A stretch of DNA of 56,303 nucleotides, from positions 7,352-63,654 of the forward strand of contig DUBV01000083.1 in assembly GCA_012960105.1 (NCBI GenBank), read 5' to 3'. This document shows positions 7,963 to 17,373 of this stretch, piece by piece (the first letter of the stretch is position 1; each line of letters opens with the position of its first letter). The DNA is from Thiotrichaceae bacterium (GTDB lineage: Bacteria > Pseudomonadota > Gammaproteobacteria > Eutrophobiales > Eutrophobiaceae). The notes under the pieces were generated by a model. It made no database searches. It was not told where the DNA came from and saw only the letters and a list, made by a program, of their open reading frames with translations. The position numbers and the translations under genes were made by a program.

Positions 7963-8442
7963 TTATTCTTTCTTATATTCTTTAATATATTCACTGCTTA
8001 ACAAGTCAGCGTGAAGTCGTTCATCAACATTCATTTGTTTTTTAAGGTTTTCACTGACGTTTTTTGCAAGAAATATTCCATTCTCTGCGGCAACGCGATA
8101 CCAGGCATAAGCTTCAACTAGGCTGGCATCGAGTGCACGGCCGTTTAAGTGCATATAAGCCAATGTATCCTGTGCCCCTGCATGAGCTAATTTTGCCGCC
8201 TTTTCAAACCAGAATGCGGCTTTTACATCATCTTGAGGAATGCCATCACCGCCAAAATACATGAATGCCAGATTATATTGTGCTTCAGCATTATCTTGCT
8301 GTGCCAGTTGACTGAATTGTTCATATGCTTGTTGATAGTTGCCTTGTTCGTAGGCTGTCATGGCCATTGTTAGCCTATTATCGGCAAAAGCGGCAAAGCA
8401 GAATGCCATACAGGCAATAAAAACAAGTTTGCGGAAATTCAA
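7963..8442 (-). CDS. Secreted Sel1/TPR repeat protein
   Basis: A 159-residue protein with a signal peptide (about 1-20, ending AAFA) and at least two Sel1-like repeats: AEAQYNLAFMYFGGDGIPQDDVKAAFWFEKAAK and AGAQDTLAYMHLNG...LVEAYAWYRVAAE, preceded by a TPR-like helix pair containing YEQGNYQQAYEQFSQLA. Such proteins act as periplasmic or outer-membrane-associated adaptors. A second Sel1 protein lies at 17374-18126. Divergent from the DUF2333 gene with 93 bp between them, which must hold both promoters. Confidence 0.7.
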   Translation of the reverse strand: MNFRKLVFIACMAFCFAAFADNRLTMAMTAYEQGNYQQAYEQFSQLAQQDNAEAQYNLAFMYFGGDGIPQDDVKAAFWFEKAAKLAHAGAQDTLAYMHLNGRALDASLVEAYAWYRVAAENGIFLAKNVSENLKKQMNVDERLHADLLSSEYIKEYKKE

Positions 8443-8535
8443 AATAATCTCATATCTTATTTAATGGATTTAATGGTGGCTTGATTTCTCATTACTAGTC
8501 CTAATATAGTAATACTATAAAGAACAAGGAACCGT

Positions 8536-9537
8536 ATGAATATTCTAGAAGAAAATAAAACTCTCGCCAAATCAGCAGCAGCGGCTGTTTTGTTTATTAT
8601 TATTACTATGTTGATTCTGATGTTTTATTGGGATAGCGAGCCGGAAATTTTTGATGTTCAAAAGCTAAGTCAATATCGTAACCAAGGAAGTGCTGAGTTT
8701 GTTACCGGCTATGTCACTACGGCAACAATGATTGAAGTGACAGAAACATTATTGAATAAACGCGGTGGTTATCTTAGTAATGACGTCATGCCTCCGAGTA
8801 TTTTTATGGATAATATTCCTTCGTGGGAATTCGGTGTGTTAACGCAAGTTCGAGATTTAGCCCGCGCGATGCGTAATGACTTTAGTCGCTCGCAAACGCA
8901 ATCGATTGAAGACAAAGATTTAATGACGGCAGATCCGCAATTTCACTTTGATTCGGCATCATGGATGTTCCCGGCAACAGAACGAGAGTATCAAAAAGGG
9001 ATTGATGCGCTTAATAAATACCTTAGTCGCTTATCAGACCCCAACGAGCAGGATGCACAATTTTTTGCGCGCGCGGATAATTTGCGAGATTGGTTAGCGA
9101 TAGTTGAAAAACGCTTAGGTAGTTTGTCGCAACGTTTAAGTGCTAGCGTTGGTCAAGCAAGAGTAAATACAGATTTGGAAGGCGATGCTGAAGCAACGCA
9201 ATCAACTAGTAATGCCGATCTGGTGGAAGTAAAAACACCGTGGTTAGAAATTGATGATAATTTTTATGAAGCGCGTGGTGCTTGCTGGGCGTTGATACAT
9301 TTTATGCACGCAATTGAGCTTGATCTGCATGATGTATTAAAAAAGAAAAATGCTTTAGTAAGTTTACGGCAAATAAGACGAGAACTTGAAGCAACGCAGG
9401 AGTCGGTTTTGAGCCCGATGATTTTAAATGGAACAGGTTTTGGTTTTCTTGCTAACCATTCACTGGTAATGGCTTCTTATATTTCTCGTGCAAATGCAGC
9501 AGTGATTGATCTTCGATATTTGTTGGAGCAGGGGTGA
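8536..9537 (+). CDS. DUF2333 family membrane-anchored protein
   Basis: A 333-residue protein with one N-terminal membrane helix (about 12-32) and a long polar, helical periplasmic part. The order FVTGYVTTATMIEVTETLLNKRGGYLSND, WEFGVLTQVRDLARAMRNDFSRSQ, FDSASWMFPATEREYQKGIDAL, RADNLRDWL and EARGACWALIHFMHAIELD follows DUF2333, a family found in Gammaproteobacteria with no known function. Full length. The start is supported by AGGAACC a few bases upstream. It ends 2 bp before the stop of the convergent small ORF. Confidence 0.85.
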   Translation: MNILEENKTLAKSAAAAVLFIIITMLILMFYWDSEPEIFDVQKLSQYRNQGSAEFVTGYVTTATMIEVTETLLNKRGGYLSNDVMPPSIFMDNIPSWEFGVLTQVRDLARAMRNDFSRSQTQSIEDKDLMTADPQFHFDSASWMFPATEREYQKGIDALNKYLSRLSDPNEQDAQFFARADNLRDWLAIVEKRLGSLSQRLSASVGQARVNTDLEGDAEATQSTSNADLVEVKTPWLEIDDNFYEARGACWALIHFMHAIELDLHDVLKKKNALVSLRQIRRELEATQESVLSPMILNGTGFGFLANHSLVMASYISRANAAVIDLRYLLEQG

Positions 9538-9541
9538 TTTT

Positions 9542-9739
9542 TTAACGCCACAATAAGCCGTGCTTGCCAGGCATCAGTTTGATTGAATTGTTTTTAGTAG
9601 ATTTTTCTCCACCTCTTAAAAGCTCTAACATCTGATTTAGACAAATTAAACCATTCTCCATTTTTTCTTTTATCAGAAAACCGTTTGTGCCAATAAGCTT
9701 CAATATCTGATAGATAATCGGTTCATCATTTATTTCCAC
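9542..9739 (-). CDS. Small hypothetical protein, GTG start
   Basis: A 65-residue basic ORF starting at GTG 9739 with AGAAGA about six bases upstream. Residues 1-40 look helical, with an [19 protein letters not shown] stretch that could be part of a small winged helix; the C-terminus is [20 protein letters not shown]. No family recognised. Convergent with DUF2333 and overlapping nothing, so it may be real. Confidence 0.35.
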   Translation of the reverse strand: MEINDEPIIYQILKLIGTNGFLIKEKMENGLICLNQMLELLRGGEKSTKNNSIKLMPGKHGLLWR

Positions 9740-9824
9740 GTTTCTTCTAGGTACAGTCGAAGTCAGTAAGGTCTATGCCAGAAGGTCTATGTCAGAGAAA
9801 TTTAAGTAGGAAGAGAATAAATAA

Positions 9825-10784
9825 CTAACGCTCTATAATAAACTGTCCATAGGCTCTCGAACCCTCACCCGTTTCAATGGTATCAGTAACTTCTAGGGTA
9901 TTTGTATCAATTACTGATACGGTGCCATCAAACCAGTTGGCGACATAGATACTTTGGCCATCCGGGTGGATATTTATTCCTTCAGGAAACTCTCCAACCT
10001 CGATTTTTTTAATTTCTTTGAAAGTTGTTCTATCAACAACTGAAACTGAATTATCTCTTTTATTCGTTACGAATAGTTGATTATGGGCTTCATCAATTGA
10101 AACTATGTAAGGGAAAGTATCAACTGGAAAAGAGTTAATAACTTTTGCATTCTTGATATCAATTACTGTGACATCTTCTGATTGTACATTTACGGTATAA
10201 AGAAGCTGTTTAGAATAATCAACGGTAATTCCAAATGGAGCGGTGCCTACTTGAATTTCAGATTGAATTTTTCCTGAATCAATATCAATAAACATCACAG
10301 AATTGTTGTTTTTATTTGCGACAAATAAGAGTTTATCATCACTTGATATAGCGAGGCCGGATGGTGATTTGCCTACTTCATATTGATTTTCTATTTCTAA
10401 ACTTTGAGTGTTAATAGAAAAAACACGATTCATATACCAATCTGCAACGAACAGTGTCTGGTTATCATGACTAAGGGTCATAGCAAGAGGCGCTTGACCA
10501 AGTTTTATGGTTTTGACAACTTCAAGAGAATCAGTATCGATAACATTGATCTCTTGATTTCCAGGGTTCGATATATAGACATGCTTATTATCAAAGCTGG
10601 CTATAACCCCGGCTGGTTTATCTCCAACCTCAATTGTCTTTATGACTGATTTACTGGTGGTATCGATAACCGATACTGTGTTTTCGAGTTGGTTGGTGAT
10701 AAATGCCAAATTTTGGGCCCAGGCAATATTTGCCAAGGCCCAGAAAGTTAAAATAAAACCAATTTTTTTAAATTTAACTTTCAT
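9825..10784 (-). CDS. Periplasmic seven-bladed YVTN beta-propeller protein
   Basis: A 319-residue protein: signal peptide at about 1-23 (ending AWA) and then seven repeats of about 42 residues, each with a VSVIDT-like strand, an I.VG.P.G turn and an LFVAN/IYVAN strand, forming a complete propeller. YVTN proteins of this type are periplasmic or surface scaffolds; some (the TIGR03866-like group) occur with PQQ-dependent dehydrogenases. It follows the SRPBCC gene by 10 bp, so the two form an operon. No dehydrogenase or cytochrome lies nearby, so an energy-metabolism role is only a possibility. Confidence 0.8.
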   Translation of the reverse strand: MKVKFKKIGFILTFWALANIAWAQNLAFITNQLENTVSVIDTTSKSVIKTIEVGDKPAGVIASFDNKHVYISNPGNQEINVIDTDSLEVVKTIKLGQAPLAMTLSHDNQTLFVADWYMNRVFSINTQSLEIENQYEVGKSPSGLAISSDDKLLFVANKNNNSVMFIDIDSGKIQSEIQVGTAPFGITVDYSKQLLYTVNVQSEDVTVIDIKNAKVINSFPVDTFPYIVSIDEAHNQLFVTNKRDNSVSVVDRTTFKEIKKIEVGEFPEGINIHPDGQSIYVANWFDGTVSVIDTNTLEVTDTIETGEGSRAYGQFIIER

Positions 10785-10794
10785 TGTTTATCGT

Positions 10795-11328
10795 TTACTT
10801 GGCATCAAAATATGTTTTCATGCCCTCTAAAGTTTTTGTATGAAACGCTTCAACGGCGGCTTTACATACGGAGTCAGTTTGATCAGGTGGTGGTGATTTT
10901 CCTACAAATGCGCTGTATGCCGTACCGCGAATTCTAACCTTCGAACCAGAGCCATTTTCACTGACAGAGATAAAAGAACCCATAGACTTGATTGGCATGC
11001 CTTTTATCACTCTACCTTCCTCGACTCTTAACGTGGTGAGCATCTTTTTTCGATCATCTTGAAGTTTAGTGACTTCTTCTTTTATGACCTCGCCATTGTC
11101 TAAGTTGAGTTCTTTAAAAGCGCCTAAACCTTCGCCGGTAGCTGAACATTCTGTAACGGATTTATTCCATTCTTTGATTGAACAAGGTTGTTTTATCATT
11201 GCCCAAACTTCGTCTGGACTGGCATTGACTTCAACTTCTATATCGAATTTTAGAGGGGTTGGGCCATGGGCGAATACCAATGACGGTATAAGTAATATGC
11301 TTAATAGGCATAGCTTAAGGTAATTCAT
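10795..11328 (-). CDS. Secreted SRPBCC-domain (polyketide cyclase-like) protein
   Basis: A 177-residue protein when started at ATG 11328, which gives a clean signal peptide (about 1-20, ending VFA); an in-frame start at 11349 would put extra charged residues in front. The mature part is a START/SRPBCC helix-grip fold: FDIEVEVNASPDEVWAMIKQPCSIKEWNKSV and so on, ending in a long C-terminal helix (AAVEAFHTKTLEGMKTYF). Two Cys in the mature part (within KQPCS and VTECS) could form a disulfide. Such domains bind hydrophobic ligands. First gene of the two-gene unit with the YVTN propeller. Confidence 0.75.
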   Translation of the reverse strand: MNYLKLCLLSILLIPSLVFAHGPTPLKFDIEVEVNASPDEVWAMIKQPCSIKEWNKSVTECSATGEGLGAFKELNLDNGEVIKEEVTKLQDDRKKMLTTLRVEEGRVIKGMPIKSMGSFISVSENGSGSKVRIRGTAYSAFVGKSPPPDQTDSVCKAAVEAFHTKTLEGMKTYFDAK

Positions 11329-11626
11329 TATGATTAATCTCCGTTGCACTGTTTACGAATGAGTTATTATTTTTGTCTTGTTGTTATCACATAGACGACT
11401 CCACCAAGGTGAAGTTCAAGGTCGCATAGTCTAATGGCTACGCCTGAATATGGCTATGATATGGCTGAAATTCAGTAAAATTGCCGAATTTATGCAAGCC
11501 ATTACTCTAAGTCATAGAAATTATTGTCTATTTTAGTATTGATATGTCCTCGAAATATAAAGATATCATGCTGAATTCAAATATGATTTTATGTTTATTG
11601 TCATAAGTAAATAATCACCGGTATTA

Positions 11627-12631
11627 ATGATGAAAATAAGCGCTCGACCCGAACAAATCGTTCTTTTAACACTGTTATACGGTGTCATGGCTTTTGTCTA
11701 TATGTGCGTCAATATGCCGGGTGAAACCTTATCTTCTGAGTTATCACCACTGACACAGTCTCAAAAAGAATCATCAAAACGCTTGCAGAAACATGTTTGG
11801 CAGTTAGCTGAAGAGGTTGGAGAGCGTCACTATGGCGAGCCAAAAGCATACAATAGTGCGGCTGATTATATTGCGAATGTTTTTAAACAGAGTGAATTAA
11901 CTCCCTATGAAGATGAATTCGGGGATAAATTACAGTATCGCAATATCATTGCTGAGCATTATGGAACTACGTTGGCGGACGAAATAATCATTGTTGGTGC
12001 ACATTACGATACAGTCTGGTTGTCATCAGGTGCGGACGATAATGCTTCAGGTGTGGCTGTAATGTTGGAAATCGCTAAACAACTAAAGAAAAAACAGCTA
12101 AACCGTACGGTTCGATTTATCGCCTTTGCTAATGAAGAAGAACCCCATTTTATGAGCGAAAATATGGGTAGTTTATTTCATGCAAAGCGTAGTCATGATC
12201 GTGGTGATAAAATTATTGGTATGATCTCACTAGAGATGCTGGGCTATTATTCAAACGAAGCCAACAGTCAAGATTACCCCTCTCCATTTAATTGGTTTTA
12301 TCCGGATACGGCCAATTTCGTTGCCTTTGTTAGCGATTTTAATTCCCGTTCATTTGTAAGGAAAAGTATTAATTTTTTTCGAGAGGGTGAGCAATTTCCA
12401 TCTGAAGGCTTGACCGCTCCTGTGTTAATGGTTCGAGATGTACAGCGTTCTGATCAGGCGGCTTTCTGGCGATATAACGTTCCTGCATTTATGGTGACGG
12501 ATACTGCTGCATATCGGAATTATTATTATCATACCAACGGTGATGTTCCTGAGAGTCTAGATTACGACGCTATGGCCAGAGTGACTACAGGCTTAATTTC
12601 TATGATTAAACAATTAGCTATAGCGGAATAG
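11627..12631 (+). CDS. M28 family zinc aminopeptidase
   Basis: A 334-residue M28 metallopeptidase with an N-terminal membrane anchor or uncleaved signal (about 11-30). The di-zinc ligands are visible in order: His of GAHYDT, Asp of GADDNASG, the Glu pair of FANEEEP, a Glu in SLEMLGY and a late His in YYYHTNGD. It would remove N-terminal residues from peptides in the periplasm. ATG 11627 and 11630 are adjacent and neither has a strong ribosome-binding site. The length is that of stand-alone M28 enzymes without the PA domain. Monocistronic. Confidence 0.85.
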   Translation: MMKISARPEQIVLLTLLYGVMAFVYMCVNMPGETLSSELSPLTQSQKESSKRLQKHVWQLAEEVGERHYGEPKAYNSAADYIANVFKQSELTPYEDEFGDKLQYRNIIAEHYGTTLADEIIIVGAHYDTVWLSSGADDNASGVAVMLEIAKQLKKKQLNRTVRFIAFANEEEPHFMSENMGSLFHAKRSHDRGDKIIGMISLEMLGYYSNEANSQDYPSPFNWFYPDTANFVAFVSDFNSRSFVRKSINFFREGEQFPSEGLTAPVLMVRDVQRSDQAAFWRYNVPAFMVTDTAAYRNYYYHTNGDVPESLDYDAMARVTTGLISMIKQLAIAE

Positions 12632-12787
12632 AAAGCTATTTTGAATATTGCCCAAATGCTTTAAACTATGCGGTTTGACGTGCTGGCTTAAGCAAATAGC
12701 TGACAAGATGTCTCATTTAGTAAAAATTATAATCTAATTCAGTCAAAACCCTATTTATAGAATTGCCGTCTTTGGAGGACGCTTTTA

Positions 12788-13951
12788 ATGAAAATTATTC
12801 TTGCACCGGATTCCTTTAAGGAAAATTTAACCTCGTTACAAGTTGCAGCTGCATTGGAAAAAGGTATTAAGCGTGTCTTGCCTAAAGCCTTGTGTGTCAA
12901 GGTACCTATGGCTGATGGCGGAGAAGGAACCGTACAGTCTTTGGTAGATGCAACCGGTGGTAAATTTGTTCGTAAAAACGTTACTGGTCCTGCGGGTAAA
13001 AAAGTTTCTGCACGTTATGGCATGTTGGCCGATGGTGTAACAGCCGTTATTGAAATGGCGGAAGCTTCAGGCCTGCCTCAAGTTAGTGGTAAGGAAAAGA
13101 ATCCGCTTAAGACGACAACTTACGGTACTGGTGAGTTAATGTTGGATGCAGCTAAACGTGGTGCAAAGAGCATTATTATAGGTATTGGTGGTTCTGCTAC
13201 GAATGATGGTGGTGTTGGTATGGCACAAGCATTGGGTGTTCGTTTTTTGAATAAACAAGGTAAGGAAATTACCGAGTTAGGCGCTGGCGGTATGATTAAT
13301 ATAATTGCTGGTATAGATATGAAAGGCCTGAATTCTTTAATTAAAAGGACAAAAATTATTGTTGCCTGTGATGTTAATAATCCCTTATGCGGCAAAACCG
13401 GTGCATCAGTAGTATTTGGACCACAAAAAGGCGCGACGCCAGCAATGGTAAAAACGCTTGATAGTAATTTGAAACATCTAGCTTCTATTATTAAAAAGGA
13501 TTTAAAGAAAGATGTGCTTAAAGTGAAAGGTGCCGGTGCCGCAGGTGGTCTTGGTGCAGGTTTAGTTGCATTTACCAAAGCGAAAATGAAAAGTGGTGTT
13601 GATATCGTTATCGAAGCGACAGACTTACATAAGCATCTTAAAGGTGCTGATCTAGTGATTACCGGTGAAGGCCGTGTTGATTTTCAAACGGCGTTTGGTA
13701 AAACACCTTCAGGTGTTGCTAAAGCAGCACGCAAACATCGTATTTCTACTGTTGCCATAGGCGGCGGCATTACTGATGATGCTAATGGTGTGTTTGCACA
13801 TGGTATTGAAGGATTAGAAAGTGCATGTGCGCGTGATATGTCATTAGAAGAGGCGATTGCCAATTCAAAAGCGCATCTTACTAATGCCGCAGAGCGCGTT
13901 ATACGTTTGGTTCTTATTGGTAAAAAAATGGGAACGAAAAAACGTAAGTAG
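12788..13951 (+). CDS. Glycerate kinase (GarK/GlxK family)
   Basis: A 387-residue glycerate kinase of the GarK/GlxK family (not the GLYCTK type). Hallmarks: IILAPDSFKENLTSLQVAAALEKG at the N-terminus, VPMADGGEGTVQSLV, IIGIGGSATNDGGVGMAQALG, GAGAAGGLGAGL and DLVITGEGRVDFQTAFGKTPSGVA. It phosphorylates D-glycerate with ATP to 2- or 3-phosphoglycerate. GGAGG lies eight bases before the ATG. The length is standard with a basic tail (KKMGTKKRK). avtA follows after 51 bp, so co-transcription is likely. No glyoxylate-carboligase or tartronate-semialdehyde gene is in the window. Confidence 0.9.
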   Translation: MKIILAPDSFKENLTSLQVAAALEKGIKRVLPKALCVKVPMADGGEGTVQSLVDATGGKFVRKNVTGPAGKKVSARYGMLADGVTAVIEMAEASGLPQVSGKEKNPLKTTTYGTGELMLDAAKRGAKSIIIGIGGSATNDGGVGMAQALGVRFLNKQGKEITELGAGGMINIIAGIDMKGLNSLIKRTKIIVACDVNNPLCGKTGASVVFGPQKGATPAMVKTLDSNLKHLASIIKKDLKKDVLKVKGAGAAGGLGAGLVAFTKAKMKSGVDIVIEATDLHKHLKGADLVITGEGRVDFQTAFGKTPSGVAKAARKHRISTVAIGGGITDDANGVFAHGIEGLESACARDMSLEEAIANSKAHLTNAAERVIRLVLIGKKMGTKKRK

Positions 13952-14002
13952 CGTTTAAAAATTCGTTTTATGTTGAGACGAATTATTTAATTAGATACAT
14001 TT

Positions 14003-15250
14003 ATGAAATTCTCAAAGTTTGCATCACGTTTTAGTAGTGAGTCAGGCATCGTTCAACTCATGGATGATCTTGGCAATGCTATGTCAGGAAATTCGGATGT
14101 CTTAATGTTAGGCGGTGGCAATCCTAGTCACATTCCCGGTGTGCAGCAATACTTTCGTGATTCGTTGCATCGAATGATCGACAACCCCTCTCTGTTTTCT
14201 CATGCCGTTGGTAATTATGAATCGCCACAGGGTAATAGAGAATTTATTGATGCCATTGTTGATATGATGAATAAGCAATATCAATGGGGGATTTCCGCTG
14301 AGAATGTTGCATTAACCATTGGCAGCCAATCTGCATTTTTCTTTTTATTTAATATGTTGGCTGGTGAAGATGATAAAGGGAATCATAAACAAATCTTATT
14401 GCCTTTAACGCCGGAATATATTGGTTATTCTGATGTGGGTTTAAGCGATGATATGTTTTATTCTTACCGTCCATTGATCGAAAAACTGGACGATCGTTTT
14501 TTCAAATATCATGTTGATTTTGATGCTTTGAAAATCAAAAAAAATACAGCGGCAATATGCACGTCAAGGCCAACAAATCCGACGGGTAATGTATTGACTG
14601 ATGAAGAGGTTTCTAAACTACTTACATTAGCTGAATCAAATGATATTCCATTAATTATTGATAATGCTTACGGCGAGCCTTTTCCAAGCATTATCTTTAC
14701 TGAGACTAATCCTATCTGGAATGAAAATGTAATTTATTGCATGAGCCTATCTAAAGTAGGTTTGCCTGGTACGCGAACGGGTATTGTCATTGCCGATAAA
14801 CCGGTCATTGATTTAATTCGCAATATGAATGCGGTGATTAATTTATCTACAGCTAACTTCGGTGCGATGATAGCGAAAGACTTAATAAGTAGCGGTGAAA
14901 TATTACGTTTTTCAAAACTGTTAATAAAACCGTATTATCAGGAAAAAGTAGAGCATGCCGTTGATGTTATCCATAGAGAATTTGAAGGGTTGGATTATTA
15001 TATCCATAAGCCGGAAGGCGCGATGTTCTTATGGCTTTGGTTTCCTAATTTACCAATATCATCAAATGAATTATACGATCGACTAAAAGAAAAAAATGTT
15101 CTCGTGATTTCAGGCTCGTATTTTTTTCCCGGGTTAGAAGATGATTGGGAACATAAACATCAATGCATCCGTATTACCTATTCTATGGAAGAGGCCGTAG
15201 TAGAAGAGGGGGTTAAGAAAATAGCCAAAGAGTTAAAATTTATTTTCTAA
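14003..15250 (+). CDS. avtA: Valine--pyruvate aminotransferase
   Basis: A 415-residue PLP aminotransferase of fold type I. It matches AvtA rather than general aspartate aminotransferases: the N-terminus reads KFSKFASRFSSESGIVQLMDDLG, followed by LMLGGGNPSHIPG, TSRPTNPTGNVLTDEEV and IIDNAYGEPFPSI. K251 in SLSKVGLPGTRTG is the Schiff-base lysine, and the C-terminal RITYSM contains the carboxylate-binding Arg. It interconverts valine and pyruvate with 2-oxoisovalerate and alanine. Second gene after the glycerate kinase. Standard length. Confidence 0.88.
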   Translation: MKFSKFASRFSSESGIVQLMDDLGNAMSGNSDVLMLGGGNPSHIPGVQQYFRDSLHRMIDNPSLFSHAVGNYESPQGNREFIDAIVDMMNKQYQWGISAENVALTIGSQSAFFFLFNMLAGEDDKGNHKQILLPLTPEYIGYSDVGLSDDMFYSYRPLIEKLDDRFFKYHVDFDALKIKKNTAAICTSRPTNPTGNVLTDEEVSKLLTLAESNDIPLIIDNAYGEPFPSIIFTETNPIWNENVIYCMSLSKVGLPGTRTGIVIADKPVIDLIRNMNAVINLSTANFGAMIAKDLISSGEILRFSKLLIKPYYQEKVEHAVDVIHREFEGLDYYIHKPEGAMFLWLWFPNLPISSNELYDRLKEKNVLVISGSYFFPGLEDDWEHKHQCIRITYSMEEAVVEEGVKKIAKELKFIF

Positions 15251-15377
15251 AAATGCACTTTTTTCGCGGTTAATATGCCGTTCCGTATAAATCATTGATG
15301 GTAAGCTGCGTTAGCTCCGTGCTCAAATCATCATGTGTTACTCATACATTCAAATTTTCGGCTTTAGCTTCCTGCAT

Positions 15378-15413
15378 CGCTCTACCTCATACATCCATGT
15401 AGTCGTCCGAGCG
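15378..15413. repeat. Imperfect palindromic intergenic repeat
   Basis: Outer arms CGCTC (15378-15382) and GAGCG (15409-15413) enclose the inner palindrome TACATCCATGTA (15390-15401). The same CTACAT-ATGTAG theme occurs at 26024-26039, so both may be worn copies of one intergenic palindromic element. It sits in the 212-bp gap between two convergent genes (avtA and sohB), where a bidirectional terminator would also be expected. Confidence 0.35.
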
Positions 15414-15462
15414 GTGCTGTCTTGCTATCACAAAAAAATCACTATTTTTAGACTATAGTGAA

Positions 15463-16452
15463 TTAACGCCCATCGATAGAACCTAAAAGGTTTGCGCCAA
15501 AGGAAAATAGTTTTTCCGATACTGATTTTTTACGTTCGAATTTAACTTCAAAGACATCCGCTTCTTTTGCCGCATTAGAAAGATAATCATCACTGGTAAT
15601 TAATTCATCAACAAGTTTAAGTTCGATAGCGCGTTTACCATACCAGTGTTCGCCTGTAGCAATTTTATCGATATCTACTTGTTCGCGACTGCCTTTGACG
15701 AACTCCTTAAATAAACGATGAGTGTCTTCCAGTTCTTCCTTAAATTTCTCTCTATCTTTATCTGTATTCTCGCCAAATAAAGTCAAGGTTCTTTTGTAAT
15801 CACCCGCTGTTATTTGCTCAAAATCAATGTCCATCTTTTTTAATAAACGATTAAAGTTTGGTATTTGAGCTAACACACCAATTGAGCCGATAATCGCAAA
15901 AGGTGCCGCAATAATATTATCTGCAACACAGGCCATCATATAGCCACCACTAGCAGCAACTTTATCAACAGCAGCGGTTAGTTTTATTTCTCTATCTCGT
16001 ATGCGTTTCAGTTGTGATGCTCCTAGTCCATAGCCATGCACAGTTCCACCACCACTTTCTAATACAATGACAACTTCATCTTTTTTGCTAGCAACAGTTA
16101 AGATGGCGGTTATTTCTTCTCTTAACGCTGATACGGTGGTGGCTCTAATGTCCCCAATGAAATTAAGTACAAAGATTTTTTTTCTTTCATCTGAGCTTTC
16201 TTTTTCCCTTTCTTTATGTTCTTTCTTCTGACCTTTTAGATACTTCTTAAATGCTTTTTTGTTTAATACTTGTGAATTTAGCATAAAGCTCATAGCTTCA
16301 TATCTTTCATTAATATTTTTAATAGTGAGATGTTCGTTATCACCTTTCGCACGAATTAAGATAAATATAAGTGCGCCAACAATAATGACAAAAAGGATTG
16401 ATACAGTACTTAGTTTTGCCAGAAACATGCCGTAATCAGTTAAAAAATCCAC
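15463..16452 (-). CDS. sohB: Inner-membrane serine protease SohB (signal peptide peptidase family S49)
   Basis: A 329-residue S49 protease. One N-terminal membrane helix (about 16-33), a charged linker rich in Lys/Glu (64-92), then the crotonase-like protease domain: IFVLNFIGDIRA, VIVLESGGGTVHGYGLGASQL, nucleophile S168 in VAASGGYMMAC, the general-base lysine K220 in AGDYKRTLTLFGENT. Length and the C-terminal GKRAIELKLVDELITSDDYL match SohB rather than the long SppA. It cuts membrane-bound peptide remnants with its active site on the periplasmic side. Confidence 0.88.
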   Translation of the reverse strand: MDFLTDYGMFLAKLSTVSILFVIIVGALIFILIRAKGDNEHLTIKNINERYEAMSFMLNSQVLNKKAFKKYLKGQKKEHKEREKESSDERKKIFVLNFIGDIRATTVSALREEITAILTVASKKDEVVIVLESGGGTVHGYGLGASQLKRIRDREIKLTAAVDKVAASGGYMMACVADNIIAAPFAIIGSIGVLAQIPNFNRLLKKMDIDFEQITAGDYKRTLTLFGENTDKDREKFKEELEDTHRLFKEFVKGSREQVDIDKIATGEHWYGKRAIELKLVDELITSDDYLSNAAKEADVFEVKFERKKSVSEKLFSFGANLLGSIDGR

Positions 16453-16609
16453 TAGTTATAACTCCTGAAATATCTATTTGTTGTGTATGGCATCACATTA
16501 TAACTATTTTTATAACAAAGCAGCGTATTTTTATACTCTTAGAATGATCATTTGCTACCATTCATGCGATATTATCAATGCAATTCAATATTATGGTTGA
16601 ATATCCAGT

Positions 16610-17212
16610 ATGAAAATTATCTTCGGCATTATAGGCGCCTATTTAGGTGCTCTTATCGACTCATTTGACGGCTTTTGTTTCGGTGCGGCAATTGGAATTT
16701 TATTTGCCTATATAATAGAACTGAAAAAACATCACCGAATACTTCAAGAACAATTATCACTTATTCAATCAAAGCTAGTTGATAGTGGTTTCACGGTCGG
16801 TGAAACCACCGCTGAAAACATTCAAGTCAATAAAGAAGATATGGAACTTGAAGAAGTTTCCATAGCAGAAGACATAAATGATATGGAAATCGATACAGAA
16901 GAAGTGACACAAATAAATCAAGTCACTCAAGAGATTGATGCTGGTCTTGATGTAAAAACCACCTCGCAGTCATCAGATTGGAGCGAGCCAGATGCGCTTA
17001 ATTCAGATCAAAGTTACCCAGTTGATAAACTCACTGCTTATATTAAGAAGTTTTTTACTACCGGTAATGTCGTTGTAAAGGTTGGCATTATTATCTTATT
17101 TTTTGTAGTGGCATTTTTACTCAAATATGCGGCACAAAAAAATGCATTTCCTATCGAGTTAAGACTTATTGCTGTTGCCTCAGGTGCTATTGGTATTGTA
17201 GGAATGTATTAA
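16610..17212 (+). pseudogene. Truncated DUF2339 membrane protein (5' fragment)
   Basis: Codes 200 residues: a first hydrophobic hairpin (about 1-38), a helix (40-60), a long acidic linker and then FTTGNVVVKVGIIILFFVVAFLLKYAAQ...PIELRLIAVASGAIGIVGMY, the conserved beginning of the membrane core in DUF2339 proteins. Family members run to several hundred residues with about twenty membrane helices; this one stops after one core helix and a half. The bases just after the stop belong to an unrelated gene tail (17216-17338), so a deletion removed the rest. The 5' part looks intact and may still be translated. Confidence 0.65.
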
Positions 17213-17215
17213 TGA

Positions 17216-17338
17216 TTCCATGCTTCAAGTAGGGGGTATCTTGCAAATAAATATTATTTTCAACCAGAGCAGAAGATTGATGAAATATTTGGAGATGAAA
17301 TTGTAGCGGAGCACGAGAAATTATGTTTTGTAATATAA
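17216..17338 (+). pseudogene. 3' remnant of an unidentified gene
   Basis: A frame without a start codon, open for 40 residues, directly after the truncated DUF2339 gene. It contains SSRGYLANKYYFQPEQKIDEIFGDEIVAEHEKLC, which looks like a genuine protein end (regular amphipathic helix, no low-complexity sequence). I cannot name the family. Together with the previous entry it marks a deletion junction near 17213. Confidence 0.35.
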
Positions 17339-17373
17339 AATCATGAGAAAGATTAAGGAAAGAGTTCTAAATT

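Noticed and set aside
11329-11626. Possible RNA gene or repeat in the 298-bp gap
   Set aside because: A few loose repeats of ATATGGCT, but no stable fold or tRNA-like pattern seen.
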